Source: Limonium bicolor
Lineage: Eukaryota; Streptophyta; Magnoliopsida; Caryophyllales; Plumbaginaceae
Direction: 5' to 3'
NCBI GenBank assembly: GCA_023374045.1
Contig: CM041776.1
Span: 479,869,375-479,933,374, forward strand
Length of the DNA: 64,000 nucleotides
Shown here: positions 22,250-31,688 of the stretch, one piece after another
How positions within the stretch are numbered: the first letter of the stretch is position 1
Layout of the letters: every line of letters starts with the position of its first letter
Notes under the pieces: generated by a model
The model's input: the letters and a program-made list of their open reading frames with translations, nothing else
Told to the model about the DNA's origin: nothing
Databases searched by the model: none
Made by a program: the position numbers and the translations under genes

Positions 22250-22809
22250 TGAAAACGTATAATTTGGTTCTACACGTTAACATCGAGAGACTATAAACCG
22301 AACACCAAGAAATATAGTGGTTCGGCCAATGATTCGGCCTACGTCCACTTCTAGACAATATCTTTATTCTTTCTTTTGGTATTACAAGTTTAGAGAGCTT
22401 TCTAATGTTTTCTCTCTCTTCTAATATTGTGTCCCATTACAAATGAGCCCCCCATCTCTATTTATAGACTTTCTATGGTGATGTCTCTCTCTTAATCCTT
22501 GTACATGTGTTATCACTTTATTAGAGCCACCTTCTTGATTTTGGTACATCTCTCCTTTGTAAAGCCTTCCGCCCCCTAAGTGTGAGATGTCGGATCCGGT
22601 CACGGGGCACGGGGCCGGAATAAGGGGCCCGATCATGGAGTGCGGGGCCGGAATACGGGACCCGATTTATGGAATGCGGGCCGGAATGACGTTTGTTGCC
22701 CAAACTGGAGCCCGAACAAGGTCCTGAAGGGGTCCCGGGGTCTGGACCGGGATCTTGTGGCCTAGACTGTTTTGACCCCCTTGTCTTCGTCATATTCTTA
22801 TCCTTGTCA
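22250..22809 (-). repeat. E4 5' LTR with TATA box
   Basis: 560 bp, identical to the left LTR except for one extra T. The minus strand has TATAAATA at 22466-22459, a good core promoter in the sense of the element, with the 33-bp GC-rich repeats upstream of it. The target duplication GTTTG follows at 22810. Confidence 0.93.
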
Positions 22810-22986
22810 GTTTGCAAATACCATCTTTCTTTTTTTTATAATAGACCAACCAGATCTTTCGGGTATGACCGGAGCGACCGGTCCCCCGAAAGTTGGAGAT
22901 TTTTATTAGCGCTGAATTTTTAAGCTGCTTTTCATTTTTTGAGGAGATTGCTTTTTGGTAACCTCTTAGTTATACTTTTATGCTTT

Positions 22987-23182
22987 CACACTCTACCACT
23001 GTACACATGGTGAGATCGTCTGTTTAACACTCTACCGACTTTGAGCCGGTGAGATCGTCGGATTAACACTCTACTGGCAGTAAGACAGCGAGATCGTCGG
23101 ATGAATTACACTACCATCGTTGATGGTAGATCGTCGGATACAAAACACTCTACCATGGCCAATGGTGAGATCGTCGGATACA
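22987..23182. repeat. 40-bp tandem array of hairpins in the E3 3' region
   Basis: Five units start at about 22988, 23028, 23066, 23107 and 23145. Each has a constant frame (ACACTCTAC at the front, GAGATCGTCGGAT at the back) around a variable core. The core is an inverted repeat in every unit: ACCA/TGGT, ACCG/CGGT, CTG/CAG, CTACCATC/GATGGTAG and ACCAT/ATGGT. It lies between the integrase stop and the E4 insertion point, in the 3' untranslated part of the E3 RNA. The surrounding 22815-22986 and 23183-23424 show nothing else. Confidence 0.85.
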
Positions 23183-23424
23183 TTCCTTGTCTGTCTCTTT
23201 TTTTTAAAAGACTCTTTTGTTTCTTGTTTTTTGAGAAAGAGATTCGTTTTGTCTGAAAACTTTATATATTATTACCGGAGGGTAAAACGTTTTGAAAACA
23301 AGATAACTGAGATCATTAAGCAAAATGCTTTATTGCTACCATTTGCGAGATTGTCGGACATCTGTACGAGATTACTCCTGTGCTTTTACCAAACAACTCA
23401 TTAACCTGCAGTTGAAAGAAGATA

Positions 23425-24751
23425 TTAAACATAGAACTTCTTGAGGCATTCTGCGTGCCAAGAATGTGGTAAATCGCCTCCGTCCATATTTCGGAGCCTA
23501 TAAGATGCCCGGTCAGTCTTAGCCTGAACGATGTATGGGCCTTCCCACTGAGGCTGTAGCTTCGCTGGCTGTTTCACTTCCCGGAGCACCAAGTCACCTG
23601 CGGAGAAGGACCGTTCCCTTACCTTTTTATTGAAATGTCGTTCGATTCTTAACTTGTCATTTTGATTTCTTAAGTCAGCGATCATTCGTTTTTCATCCAA
23701 GACGTCCAACTCATCTCGGATGCCTTCATCGTTCTCTTCTTTTGTACCCTTCGATTCTTTTTGACGGTATCATGATTTCTGCGGGTACCACCGCTTCCAT
23801 ACCGTACGTCAATCTGTAAGGAGTTTCTCCGGTTGGCCCCTGGACAGTCGTCCTATTAGCCCATAGGACCTGCGGTAGAACTTCCGCCCACCTTCCTCTT
23901 TTTCCTTCCAACTTTCTTCTCAGAGCTTTTAGATTTGTCCATTTGTATTTTATACCTGGCCATTTGCTTGTGGATGAGCTACAGAGGCAAATCTTAGGTC
24001 AATCTTCCATTCTTCGCAAAAATCCGTAAAGCTTTTGCAATTGAACTGCGCACCGTTGTCCGTTATAATTACCCTCAGTATTCCAAACCGACACACGACG
24101 TTCTTCCAAACAAACTCCTCTGTCTTTCGCGCAGTTATATTTACCACCGGAAGAGCCTCTACCCACTTGGTGAAGTAATCTACTGCCACATATAAGTACT
24201 TGTACCTTCCGGGGGAAGCTTCTGGAAAAGGTCCGACGATATCTAATCCCCATTTTGCAAAGGGGATCGGAGAGGTGATAGATTTCATCTCCGCAGGTGG
24301 GTTTCCAACCCTTGGACCATGTAACTGGCATTGCACGCACTTTTTGACATAGTCTCCGCACATCTTCTGGATTGTCGGCCAGAAGTAGCCCATCCTTAAT
24401 ATTATGCATTATCGCCCTTCCTCCTTGGTGGTTGCCGCACACCCCATTGTGGACTTCGCCGACAAGCTCTAGTCCTTGACTCTCCGTCAAACACTTCATC
24501 GATGGCTGCCAAAAGATCACTTATATAGTTGGCCGTTTTCGAAAAAGAACGATGCTGCCCTTCTTTTATTGTTTTGGCCTCTTTTTCTTCCTCTGAAGTG
24601 TCCCTTGCTGGATGTACCGGACAATGGGAGTCATCCATGACTCACTTAAATCGGTTATTTCAACCGCCATTGTCTCCGCCTCTCCTATACTTGGGAGCTT
24701 CTTTAGTTGTAGCTGTACTTCCTCCGGTATTCCCTCCGCTATACTTGCCAA
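23425..24751 (-). pseudogene. E3 integrase
   Basis: On the minus strand the order is: linker WMTPIVRYIQQGTLQ (about 24640), HHCC zinc finger (HN... near 24405 and CGDYVKKCVQCQ near 24340), catalytic core with GLDIVGPFP (D, about 24235), IITDNGAQFNCKSF (D, about 24055) and NGQV(E) (about 23955), and a C-terminal domain GDLVLREVKQPAKLQPQWEG ending WHAECLKKFYV before the stop at 23425. The enzyme would insert the cDNA into host DNA. All catalytic residues are visible, but the frame changes at least twice (about 24400 and 23930), so this copy cannot make an intact integrase. Confidence 0.88.
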
Positions 24752-24752
24752 T

Positions 24753-25583
24753 TTAGCCAGTACATCGGCCTCCGAGTTTTGGTCTCGATATATGTCGGAG
24801 ATTGCATTTTGAAAATCTTGCCCTTAGATCCTGTACCTTTATTAAGTAGAGTTTCAATTTTTCCTCCTTGGTTTCGAAGATGTTCTCACTTTGCCTTGCC
24901 ACAAGCAAGGAATCAGATTGAACTTCCAGCTCTGTCACTCCCAGAGCACAGGCTACTTCCAGTCCGTGTACTAACGCCTCGTATTCTGCCTCATTGTTCG
25001 TTACTTCGAATTCCAACCTTACTGCATGATTTATTTTCCTTCCATCAGGAGTCTGGATCACAACCCCAACCCCCGCACCAGTTTTACATCTAGCTCCATC
25101 CACCCATATCTTATACGGGACTTCCTGTTCTTCTTGACAGAAGAAACTTGCCTCGGTGATAAAATCAACCAGGGCTTGAGCTTTTATTGCTGTCCGAGGA
25201 ACATAATGGATTTCAAATTGAGTAAGCTCCACCGTCCAAGCAATCATTCTTCCGGAAGCGTTTGGGTTATTGGTGATTTGCTTTAAGGGCCAATTAGTTC
25301 GAACGGTTATTCGGTGCGACTGGAAGTATGGTTTCAGTTTCCTGGATGCAATCACCAGGGCAAAGAAAACCTTCTCGATATTAGAATATCTCGTCTCCGC
25401 AGCGGTTAAGATTTTCCCAGTAAAATAAACTGGGATCTCCTTCTTCTCTTCTTCCATGACTAAAACCGCTGCAACCGCCCATTCCGAGACCGATAGATAT
25501 AAGAATAGATCCTGGCCTGGTGTCGGAACGCCAAGCTTTGGAAGCCCTTGAAGCATTTTCTTGATTTGTTTGAAGGCATCCAT
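24753..25583 (-). CDS. E3 RNase H and additional archaeal-type RNase H
   Basis: A 276-residue open segment of pol. Residues 1 to about 130 are the RT-linked RNase H of Ty3/gypsy type (LFLYLSVSEWAVAAVLVMEE, then FFALVIASRKLKPYFQSHRI). The first catalytic aspartate appears to be lost (SVSEWA). Residues about 155-245 form a second RNase H with its acidic residues present: IWVDGARCKTGAGVGVV (D), NNEAEYEALVHGL (E) and LEVQSDSLLVA (D). A dual RNase H with an archaeal-like second copy is an established mark of the plant Tat lineage. It would remove genomic RNA and trim primers during cDNA synthesis. The segment is internal to the polyprotein, so its ATG is not a true start. Confidence 0.88.
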   Translation of the reverse strand: MDAFKQIKKMLQGLPKLGVPTPGQDLFLYLSVSEWAVAAVLVMEEEKKEIPVYFTGKILTAAETRYSNIEKVFFALVIASRKLKPYFQSHRITVRTNWPLKQITNNPNASGRMIAWTVELTQFEIHYVPRTAIKAQALVDFITEASFFCQEEQEVPYKIWVDGARCKTGAGVGVVIQTPDGRKINHAVRLEFEVTNNEAEYEALVHGLEVACALGVTELEVQSDSLLVARQSENIFETKEEKLKLYLIKVQDLRARFSKCNLRHISRPKLGGRCTG

Positions 25584-26560
25584 GCACTCCGTGTCCCACT
25601 GGAATTTTTTATTTTTCCGGAGGATATTAAAGAATGGAATAGATTTTTCCTGGAGCTTGGAGCAAAATCTACTTAAGGCAGTTAGCCTTCCATTCAGGGC
25701 TTGTACGTCCTTAATGTTTCTTGGCTGTGGAAGGTTGAGGACTGCCTGGGTTTTCTCCGGATCAACCTCAATACTTCCCTCGAGTGACTCCGAAGACGCA
25801 TTTTTCAGGATTTAACTTGATTTTATATTTATCCAAGGTATCGAAGGTTTCCTCAAGGTCTTTCATGTGCTGGGCTATAGAATCACTTCTTACCACTATA
25901 TCATCCACATACGCCTCCACATTTCGAGACAACTGGTCCCGAAACACCTCGTCAATCATTCGCTGGAAGGTTGCTCCTGCATTTTTTAATCCAAACGGCA
26001 TGACTTTGTAGCAAAAAAATACCAGTTGAGGTGACAAAAGATGTTTTCTCTTGGTCATTTTTGTTCATCATTATTTGGTTATATCCAGAGAACGCATCTA
26101 AAAGCTCATCACGCTACTCTGCGCTGTTGCCGCTACAAGTTTATCTATGGAAGGTAAAGGATAGAAATCTTTCGGGCAAGCTTTATTCAAATCCGTGAAA
26201 TCCACGCACATCCTCCATTTTCCGTTTGCTTTTTTAACCAAAACTACATTTGATAGCCACTTTGGATAGAAGACTTTTCTAATAAAGCCAGCCTCCAGCA
26301 ACCTTTCGACCTCCGTCCGCGGCCTCGTCCCTTTCTCTTCCTATAATCCTCTTCCTCTGTCAGATGGCAGGAAACTTCGGATCGACGTTCAAGTTATGCT
26401 GGATAACGCTGGCGTCACTCCGGGCATGTCCTTTGGGCTCCAGGCGAATGTCTTTCTTTTTTCCAAAAATCTCATTAAGCGAATCTGCTCATCATGGTGA
26501 AAAGCATTTCCAATTTTGAAAAATTTAGAAGGATCGGTGTTCAGGGGTACCTCTTTGGCC
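25584..26560 (-). pseudogene. E3 reverse transcriptase
   Basis: Minus-strand frames give, in order, an N-terminal block with FAWSPKDMPGV (about 26410), NVVLVKKANGKWRMCVDFTD and KDFYPLPSIDKLV (26250-26150), YKVMPFGLKNAGATFQRMI (about 25990), and the catalytic box EAYVDDIVVRSD (about 25900). The thumb follows (LNPEKCVFGV near 25800). Frameshifts occur near 26560, 26330, 26070 and 25775, so the RT is not made as one chain. E3 keeps about 85 bases at 26459-26545 that E2 has lost. Confidence 0.88.
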
Positions 26561-28640
26561 GTTCCGCCGGTAACACTGCCTTCTCGGAGGTTTCTTCAGG
26601 CATCCGTGCTCTGACCTCTCCCTCCTCGTACTCTCGACTGGAGCCAACCTCTTTGACTACGTCTTCCTCTGGAAAATCCTCGGTAATCCGAACTTCGCAC
26701 ACCCTTGCTGTTTTCTGGCTCCCGGGGATGGATACCAGCCTTCCGCCCCTTGTCAAGTATTTGAGCTTGAGATAGTAGGTGCTACAGACAGCTCCGAAAG
26801 CATTGATCCCAGGTCGCCCCAAGTAGACGTTGTACCCGGACAGGTCTCGCATGATATACAAGGTTATTTTTTCTGTTCTCCGATCATCCTTTTGGCCTAA
26901 TGTCATTGTGACATCGACACTCCCGCTGGCCTGAGCCGTGATTCCTCCAATGAACCCTCTGAAAGTAGCAGTAAATGGCTTGACCTTTTCATCCGGGATT
27001 TCCAGTTTCCGGAACGCTGCTAAGGAGATCACGTTTGCTCCCGCTCCGCTGTCGACAAGGATGTTTCCCACCATCCTATCATTGATCTGAGCTCGAATGA
27101 CGAGGGGGTCATTGTGGGGGTAGTAGACTCCCTCCTCGTCTTCCTCCGTGAAGTAGATAGGTGGTAAGGGCTCCCTTTTCTGGACTTTCTTCTCCGGTAG
27201 CTTCTCATGGACTTCGTGTACGTGCCTTTTCTGTTCTTTTGCCGTGAACGGCCCCTTCTCTGAGAACAAACCAGTTATGACCCCAAAATCGAAAGATTTG
27301 CTATGGTCTAGCTCGGGATGTTCTTCATTCCTCATGCCCCCCCCGTTATGCCCGTAACGAGATCGGTTTTGGTAATCGCTGTTATTCTTTTGCTGTTTGG
27401 GAGCTTCCTGTCTCTGCTTTTCTTGTTTCCTCTTTTGCTCATCGATTTTGTTCAGTTCTCTTGATAATGTTACACAATTGGTCGTTCTATGGCTGTAGTG
27501 TCCGTGGAATTCACAAAACGCCAATGTGTTCTCACCTGAGGCAGGCTTCTTCGGAGGCGGAAGATAGCCTTCCTTTACTGCAGCTGCGTACCTTCCTGGA
27601 GCGATAGAAATAACTTTTGCTCCATACGTCGCCTTACCCCCAGCATGGGAAGGCATGACTGGATCCTTCCCGTACGGCCTGTACCTTGCTCCCCAAGGTT
27701 TCGAAGCAGATGTTTCCCCATAACTCGCGCCAACAGACGATGCTCCTCCCTGTTTCTTCTCGTTAGGCGGCCTGAAGCTATTGGCCAATTCTTTCGCCTT
27801 ATTTTCCGCAATCTCCGATTTCAAGAAATCGTGCAGCATTTCTGCTAACTCTCCGTGAGTTTGCAGTGCCTTGGTAGCCATTTTCCCTGCCAGCCTTGGA
27901 TTTGCCAATCCATTTCCGAAAGCTTTCACCAGTATCTTCTCATCCACATCGTCTATTTCAGCCACTTGCTTATGGAAGCGTTCGCTGTACTCTTTCACCG
28001 TCTCCCCCCTTCTCTGCCTAACGTCCATCAGTTCGATCGTATCTTTCTGGATCTTTTTACTTGCTGCGAAGTAAAGTTGGAATTCCTCTGTAAGTTGCTT
28101 GAAGCTTGAGATGGATTGCGGTTTTCGAGAGGAGATCCAATTTAGAGCTCTTTTAGTAAGTGTTCCCGGAAACAAATTGCAGAGTGCCTGGGAACTGATT
28201 CCTTGAGTGTTCATCGCGAAGATGAACTTCTTGATATGTTGAGCGGGATCTCCGGTTCCGTCGTACTTCTCTATTGCCGGAGCGACAAAGAACGGTGGAA
28301 GCTTCACTTTCCGGTTATTTTCGGTGAAGGGATACAGCGACATGTCAACGAGGTCTTCCTCTGCATCTTTCGGTGGTGACTTCTCTTTCCGGCTTTCTTC
28401 ACTCTTTGATCCGCTTTTTGCTTTCAGATTCTCGATTATACTCGCCATCTCGCCGATCTTCTTCTGGTGCTCCAGATCTCTATCCGCCAGCTCCTGTTGG
28501 AATCGCTCATTGTTCTCAGCCATCTTCTCATTAACTTCTTGCGCAAAACTCCTCATCAGATCGGTGAGGTCTTCCTTTGAGAACGAGCTTTCCCCAGTCA
28601 CAGCCATCTTCTCCTTCCCCTTGCTTGATCGTGGTGCCAT
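26541..28640 (-). CDS. gag: E3 gag-protease polyprotein
   Basis: A 699-residue open frame from the ATG at 28640 (MAPRSSKGKEKM); an upstream in-frame ATG at 28658 adds six residues and is less likely. Residues about 20-80 are a coiled-coil, charged arm. About 110-290 is the capsid-type gag domain (KYDGTGDPAQHIKKFIFAMN, ALNWISSRKPQSI). About 380-390 is a zinc knuckle, CEFHGHYSHRTTNC. About 525-640 is the aspartic protease, with NILVDSGAGANVISL as active site and VYLGRPGINAFGA near its end. It would assemble the particle and process the polyprotein. It lies about 65 bases inside the PBS. The frame stops at 26541, where the RT continues in another frame. Confidence 0.92.
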   Translation of the reverse strand: MAPRSSKGKEKMAVTGESSFSKEDLTDLMRSFAQEVNEKMAENNERFQQELADRDLEHQKKIGEMASIIENLKAKSGSKSEESRKEKSPPKDAEEDLVDMSLYPFTENNRKVKLPPFFVAPAIEKYDGTGDPAQHIKKFIFAMNTQGISSQALCNLFPGTLTKRALNWISSRKPQSISSFKQLTEEFQLYFAASKKIQKDTIELMDVRQRRGETVKEYSERFHKQVAEIDDVDEKILVKAFGNGLANPRLAGKMATKALQTHGELAEMLHDFLKSEIAENKAKELANSFRPPNEKKQGGASSVGASYGETSASKPWGARYRPYGKDPVMPSHAGGKATYGAKVISIAPGRYAAAVKEGYLPPPKKPASGENTLAFCEFHGHYSHRTTNCVTLSRELNKIDEQKRKQEKQRQEAPKQQKNNSDYQNRSRYGHNGGGMRNEEHPELDHSKSFDFGVITGLFSEKGPFTAKEQKRHVHEVHEKLPEKKVQKREPLPPIYFTEEDEEGVYYPHNDPLVIRAQINDRMVGNILVDSGAGANVISLAAFRKLEIPDEKVKPFTATFRGFIGGITAQASGSVDVTMTLGQKDDRRTEKITLYIMRDLSGYNVYLGRPGINAFGAVCSTYYLKLKYLTRGGRLVSIPGSQKTARVCEVRITEDFPEEDVVKEVGSSREYEEGEVRARMPEETSEKAVLPAERPKRYP

Positions 28641-28706
28641 GGTTGAACAAAAAGACAAGCAACGTGACTCTTGTGGATCGGATCGTGGTTGTCTTTCGAC
28701 GTTCTT

Positions 28707-28724
28707 TTCCCACAGACGGCGCCA
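28707..28724 (-). promoter_or_regulatory. E3 primer-binding site
   Basis: The minus strand reads TGGCGCCGTCTGTGGGAA, two bases inside the 5' LTR. It is shared exactly with E4. The priming tRNA is not assigned from memory. Confidence 0.85.
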
Positions 28725-28726
28725 AA

Positions 28727-29147
28727 TGAGAGAGTATGGTATTCGTACTCAGACTGAGATTGCAAAGAGAGCTCCAAGTACTGTATTGATGAAAGCGTTG
28801 TCAATTACATGACTTATGATCCTTATTTATAGGCTACCTTATAGTGTATAACCGTTTCCATGGGTCTACATTATTCTAGAATATTCCCAAATATACAAGG
28901 TTTTCGTACAACTTTACCCCCCTTTTACCAATAACTACTCTATTGGGCGATCGGAGAGGGTCTTGCTCTTCTTCGGAGGCGATCGCTCTTCCGCAGTCTA
29001 TCCGCGGAATGGCTCTCTGGTCGCAAGGGTCCGTTTGTTGGAGTCGGAAAGGATTTGGTCGGAGGGAGTCCTATCTTATTGTCTCCGCAGGCAGCATGCG
29101 TCTTCCGCTAGTCGTTTGGTTACTATGTGCGGTGGAACTCCACTTCA
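28727..29147 (-). repeat. E3 5' LTR with TATA box
   Basis: 421 bp, about 99% identical to the left LTR. The minus strand carries TATAAATA at 28831-28824. The target duplication ATAAC follows at 29148-29152. Confidence 0.95.
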
Positions 29148-29333
29148 ATAACGTCGCATAACTTTGTTACAAAAAATATATAATAACACGATATAATATA
29201 TAGTCGTATATATATATCGTAACGTTGTAAATAAGTGACAATAACGCCGCATAACTGCGTTACAAAAAATATAGCATCACATGATATAATATATAGTCGT
29301 ACATATATAAATAGTCATGTATAACCTATACAA
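29148..29333. repeat. 93-bp tandem repeat to the right of E3
   Basis: Two units begin ATAACGTCGCATAAC at 29148 and ATAACGCCGCATAAC at 29241, each with GTTACAAAAAATATA and a GATATAATATATAGTCGTA block. A third, partial unit lies left of E3 (to 10574). AT-rich, non-coding. Confidence 0.8.
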
Positions 29334-29349
29334 AAACAGAGAGAAAAAA

Positions 29350-29436
29350 AAGGAGCAAAGACGCTCCTGCTGAGGTTCGAACCCGAGACCTCCCGTACCT
29401 TCCCCGAATGTTTAACCAGTTGAGCTATGCTCGATT
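29350..29436 (-). ncRNA. tRNA-derived sequence (SINE head or tRNA pseudogene) with Pol III-type terminator
   Basis: On the minus strand an A box (TAGCTCAACTGG, 29427-29416) and a B box (GGTTCGAACC, 29383-29374) have tRNA-like spacing. The arms do not form a proper acceptor stem, so it is not a working tRNA. The B box is followed by a short hairpin (GGAGCGTCTTTGCTCC) and a run of eight T (29349-29342), a potential Pol III terminator. This pattern fits a tRNA-derived SINE or Pol III unit. Confidence 0.6.
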
Positions 29437-29627
29437 TCGGTAATGAAACCAGCGAATTAAAACTAGTATCCACTAACTGAGTGACTACAAAAAAAAAGAG
29501 GTGAAACAAACACACCTCTATAGCACCTCCTCCTTCCTCGGTGTAACTACCGATTTGAACAAAAAAATGTGTAACCAGAGGAATCCAAATTCTGTAACGA
29601 TATGAGTTTGTTTATTCAATCGCCCAT
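29437..29627. other. Unassigned host sequence before E5
   Basis: No coding signal. A short inverted repeat GAGGTG...CACCTC is at 29499-29518. CCCAT at 29623-29627 is the left E5 target duplication. Confidence 0.5.
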
Positions 29628-31667
29628 TGTTATACCCAAAATTTCAACCCCCCCGGAGTAGTCTCTAAGGCATACGTGTTACAAAGGGCAAAGTGGTCAA
29701 AATGCACCAATGCAGGATTTTCCAAGGACATTCTCGGGATTTTCTATTTTTCATATGACTTGTTCATTATCTCCAAACACTTCCAAACATCATGGTCATT
29801 ATGAAAGGTATTTCATGATTCTCTGATAATATTTATTCTGGAAATTTAGCTTTTAATTCATATTATAAGCTAATTTCTTTAATAATTAACACATGAAATA
29901 GCCTCATAATAGAAATTAAAAGGTTTCCAAAATTAAAATAAAAGTGTCACATGGTTACCATGACTACATACAGTCATAAACCTGAAATTATTTTATTGGG
30001 AACCTTATCCCAAAATTTAAAAGAGAAATTCAATCATTTTTGCAATTTTCTCTCTCCTCTGGAAAATACCGAAATCAAAACAAAATGTCATGAAATTTTA
30101 ACACAAGATAGAGGATGATTTTTAGAGACTAATGCCGTTGGAATTTTGTTATTTCGACTTTCCAATAATTAGTTATGAATTATGGGAGATTCCATATTGT
30201 TCGATTTTTATCTAATCGATTATTTATCAAAATAATCCGATTCCAACTCTCAAAATTCCTAAAAATCATTCTTTACCTTCAATTAAATTTTCATAATTTT
30301 TATCGGCTTGCAACATATTCTAAAAAATCAGATTCCCTTAGAGCACAAAATCAGTCTTTTAGATAAAGATCTTGCTCTATCAATTTGACTATGCTATTTC
30401 TATAAAAGGACCCCCCAGGAATGAACTAGGGCAGAGGAGAACACTTCCAAAGTTAAAAAACACAGCCACAAACTTTCTCCCCACGTTTTAACACTTCCAA
30501 GCCTCAAATTAATACCGAAACACTGCAGAAATCACCCCGAAATCACCAAAAACTCATCCTTTCTTCTCCTATTGAACTTCCAAGCACCAAAAACACACAA
30601 AACCACAACAAAAACAGAAGAGAAACGTCCCTAACAGCATAAAGACGAAGGAGTCAGAAGCACAATTCGAAGTCAATCCAAAACCGGCATCAACGAAGCA
30701 CCAAAAGATCCCCGTTGTGAAGAGTCTCATTAAATCAGAAGGTGAAACAGGTTGAAGTCATGTTTTTCTGACTTTGCTCAACTTTAACTACTCTGTGTTA
30801 AAACTTGGAATCGAATTGACTTTTTATCGCTTCTGAATTAGCGTTTGTTTTCGCTTCTGCCCGATAACTTGTTTTCTAAGTTTCGTGCTTAATTCGAATT
30901 CAAATCGAAAACTTTCAATCACTAACGTCTTGTACATCTTTCAGGCTACACACCCATAAAATTTGAGCCAAAAACACCTTCGGGAACAGCCTCAACGCCG
31001 CCGTCCGAGGGCGGTCCGCACCCACGGACGTCATGTCCGGGGTCCCGGACTCCCTGTCCGTAAGCCCGGACGCCCACGGACGGCGGCGGGATTTTTAAAT
31101 TTTAAAAATTTAGGTTTTCTAATAATGTCCGGGCCCACGGACAGGACTTTACAATTTTCTGTTTTCTGTTTAATTCAACTTTTATTTTTATATAGGTTAA
31201 CTGGGGTCCGTGGTTCCGGACATTAGGTCCGTGGCTACGGACGGAAACAAAATTTGACCTAATTCTGCCTCCGAAACCCTAGTTTAGGTAATTTTAAACT
31301 TTGATTTTCTGTCAAAAAACGTTAAAAAATAAAAAAAACAGAAGCGCGCACCTAGGTTAATAACAACTTTGTGGAAAGCCGTAATTGAACCAAGTAGAGT
31401 AAAAACGACCTAGGAAGGGTAATGAAAGTAATTGAACCCTAATCAAGTCGAATATCAAGCCCCCGAACCCGAACTCTCCTTTCCTAATTTGATCTAGGTT
31501 AAAATTAAATGGCGACTCATAATAGGTTCCAGTGAGCTAGCTTAGGGTTTAATCATTATTGTTTTATGACATAGTTATTAATCTTAGGTTATAAGTGGAC
31601 CTAAAACCCGACAAGATCCTAATCAACTTTAATCAACATAGGATAGGATTTAAAATCGAGGCTCACA
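29628..31667 (+). repeat. E5 5' LTR with TATA box and CGGAC-rich cluster
   Basis: The 2040-bp LTR runs TGTTATACCC...GAGGCTCACA. TATAAAAG at 30401-30408 is a strong core promoter. A GC-rich cluster of GTCCGTGG, CCACGGAC and GTCCGGG motifs lies at about 30985-31245. It is able to fold on itself and stands out in the AT-rich LTR. Confidence 0.92.
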
Positions 31668-31670
31668 GAC

Positions 31671-31688
31671 TGGCGACTCTGCTGGGGA
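31671..31688 (+). promoter_or_regulatory. E5 primer-binding site (tRNA-Arg type)
   Basis: TGGCGACTCTGCTGGGGA starts three bases after the LTR. It complements the 3' end of plant tRNA-Arg, as in Ogre elements. Confidence 0.85.

Larger units (their letters stand above)
14675..22809 (-). mobile_element. E4: young non-autonomous Tat-related element nested in E3
   Basis: LTRs at 14675-15233 and 22250-22809 differ by only one visible base (an extra T near 22696). They are flanked by the perfect duplication GTTTG (14670-14674 and 22810-22814). The PBS at the right LTR and the PPT at the left LTR give minus orientation. The 7-kb interior has no gag, protease, RT, RNase H or integrase motif in any frame. 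It shares the 18-base PBS and the CTTGTGGGACTGA PPT with E3, which suggests mobilisation by Tat enzymes. The interior carries two tandem arrays and long AT-rich non-coding sequence. Confidence 0.93.
10575..29147 (-). mobile_element. E3: complete Tat-lineage (Retand-like) element with an antisense gene
   Basis: Both LTRs are present (10575-10996 and 28727-29147), flanked by the perfect 5-bp duplication ATAAC (10570-10574 and 29148-29152). The PBS is beside the right LTR and the PPT beside the left, so the element reads on the minus strand. Without the nested E4 it is about 10.4 kb. From 5' to 3' it holds gag-protease, RT, RNase H, a second RNase H, integrase, a 40-bp hairpin array, an antisense five-exon gene, then PPT and 3' LTR. 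An additional ORF between pol and the 3' LTR, in either orientation, is established for the Tat lineage (for example Grande, RIRE2, Retand). LTRs differ at about three positions, so insertion is recent. pol has several frameshifts and is probably inactive. Confidence 0.93.

Noticed and set aside
22987..23182. CRISPR-like look: constant repeats of about 26 bases with variable cores
   Set aside because: The cores are hairpins, the unit is short, no cas genes exist, and the setting is a plant retrotransposon.
26459..26545. An intron between protease and RT in E3 (as known from Ogre), suggested by its absence in E2
   Set aside because: The segment translates into normal RT N-terminal sequence leading to FAWSPKDMPGV, so E2 has a deletion rather than E3 an intron.
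29350..29436. Functional tRNA gene
   Set aside because: A and B boxes are good but the acceptor stem does not pair and no clear anticodon arm can be drawn.
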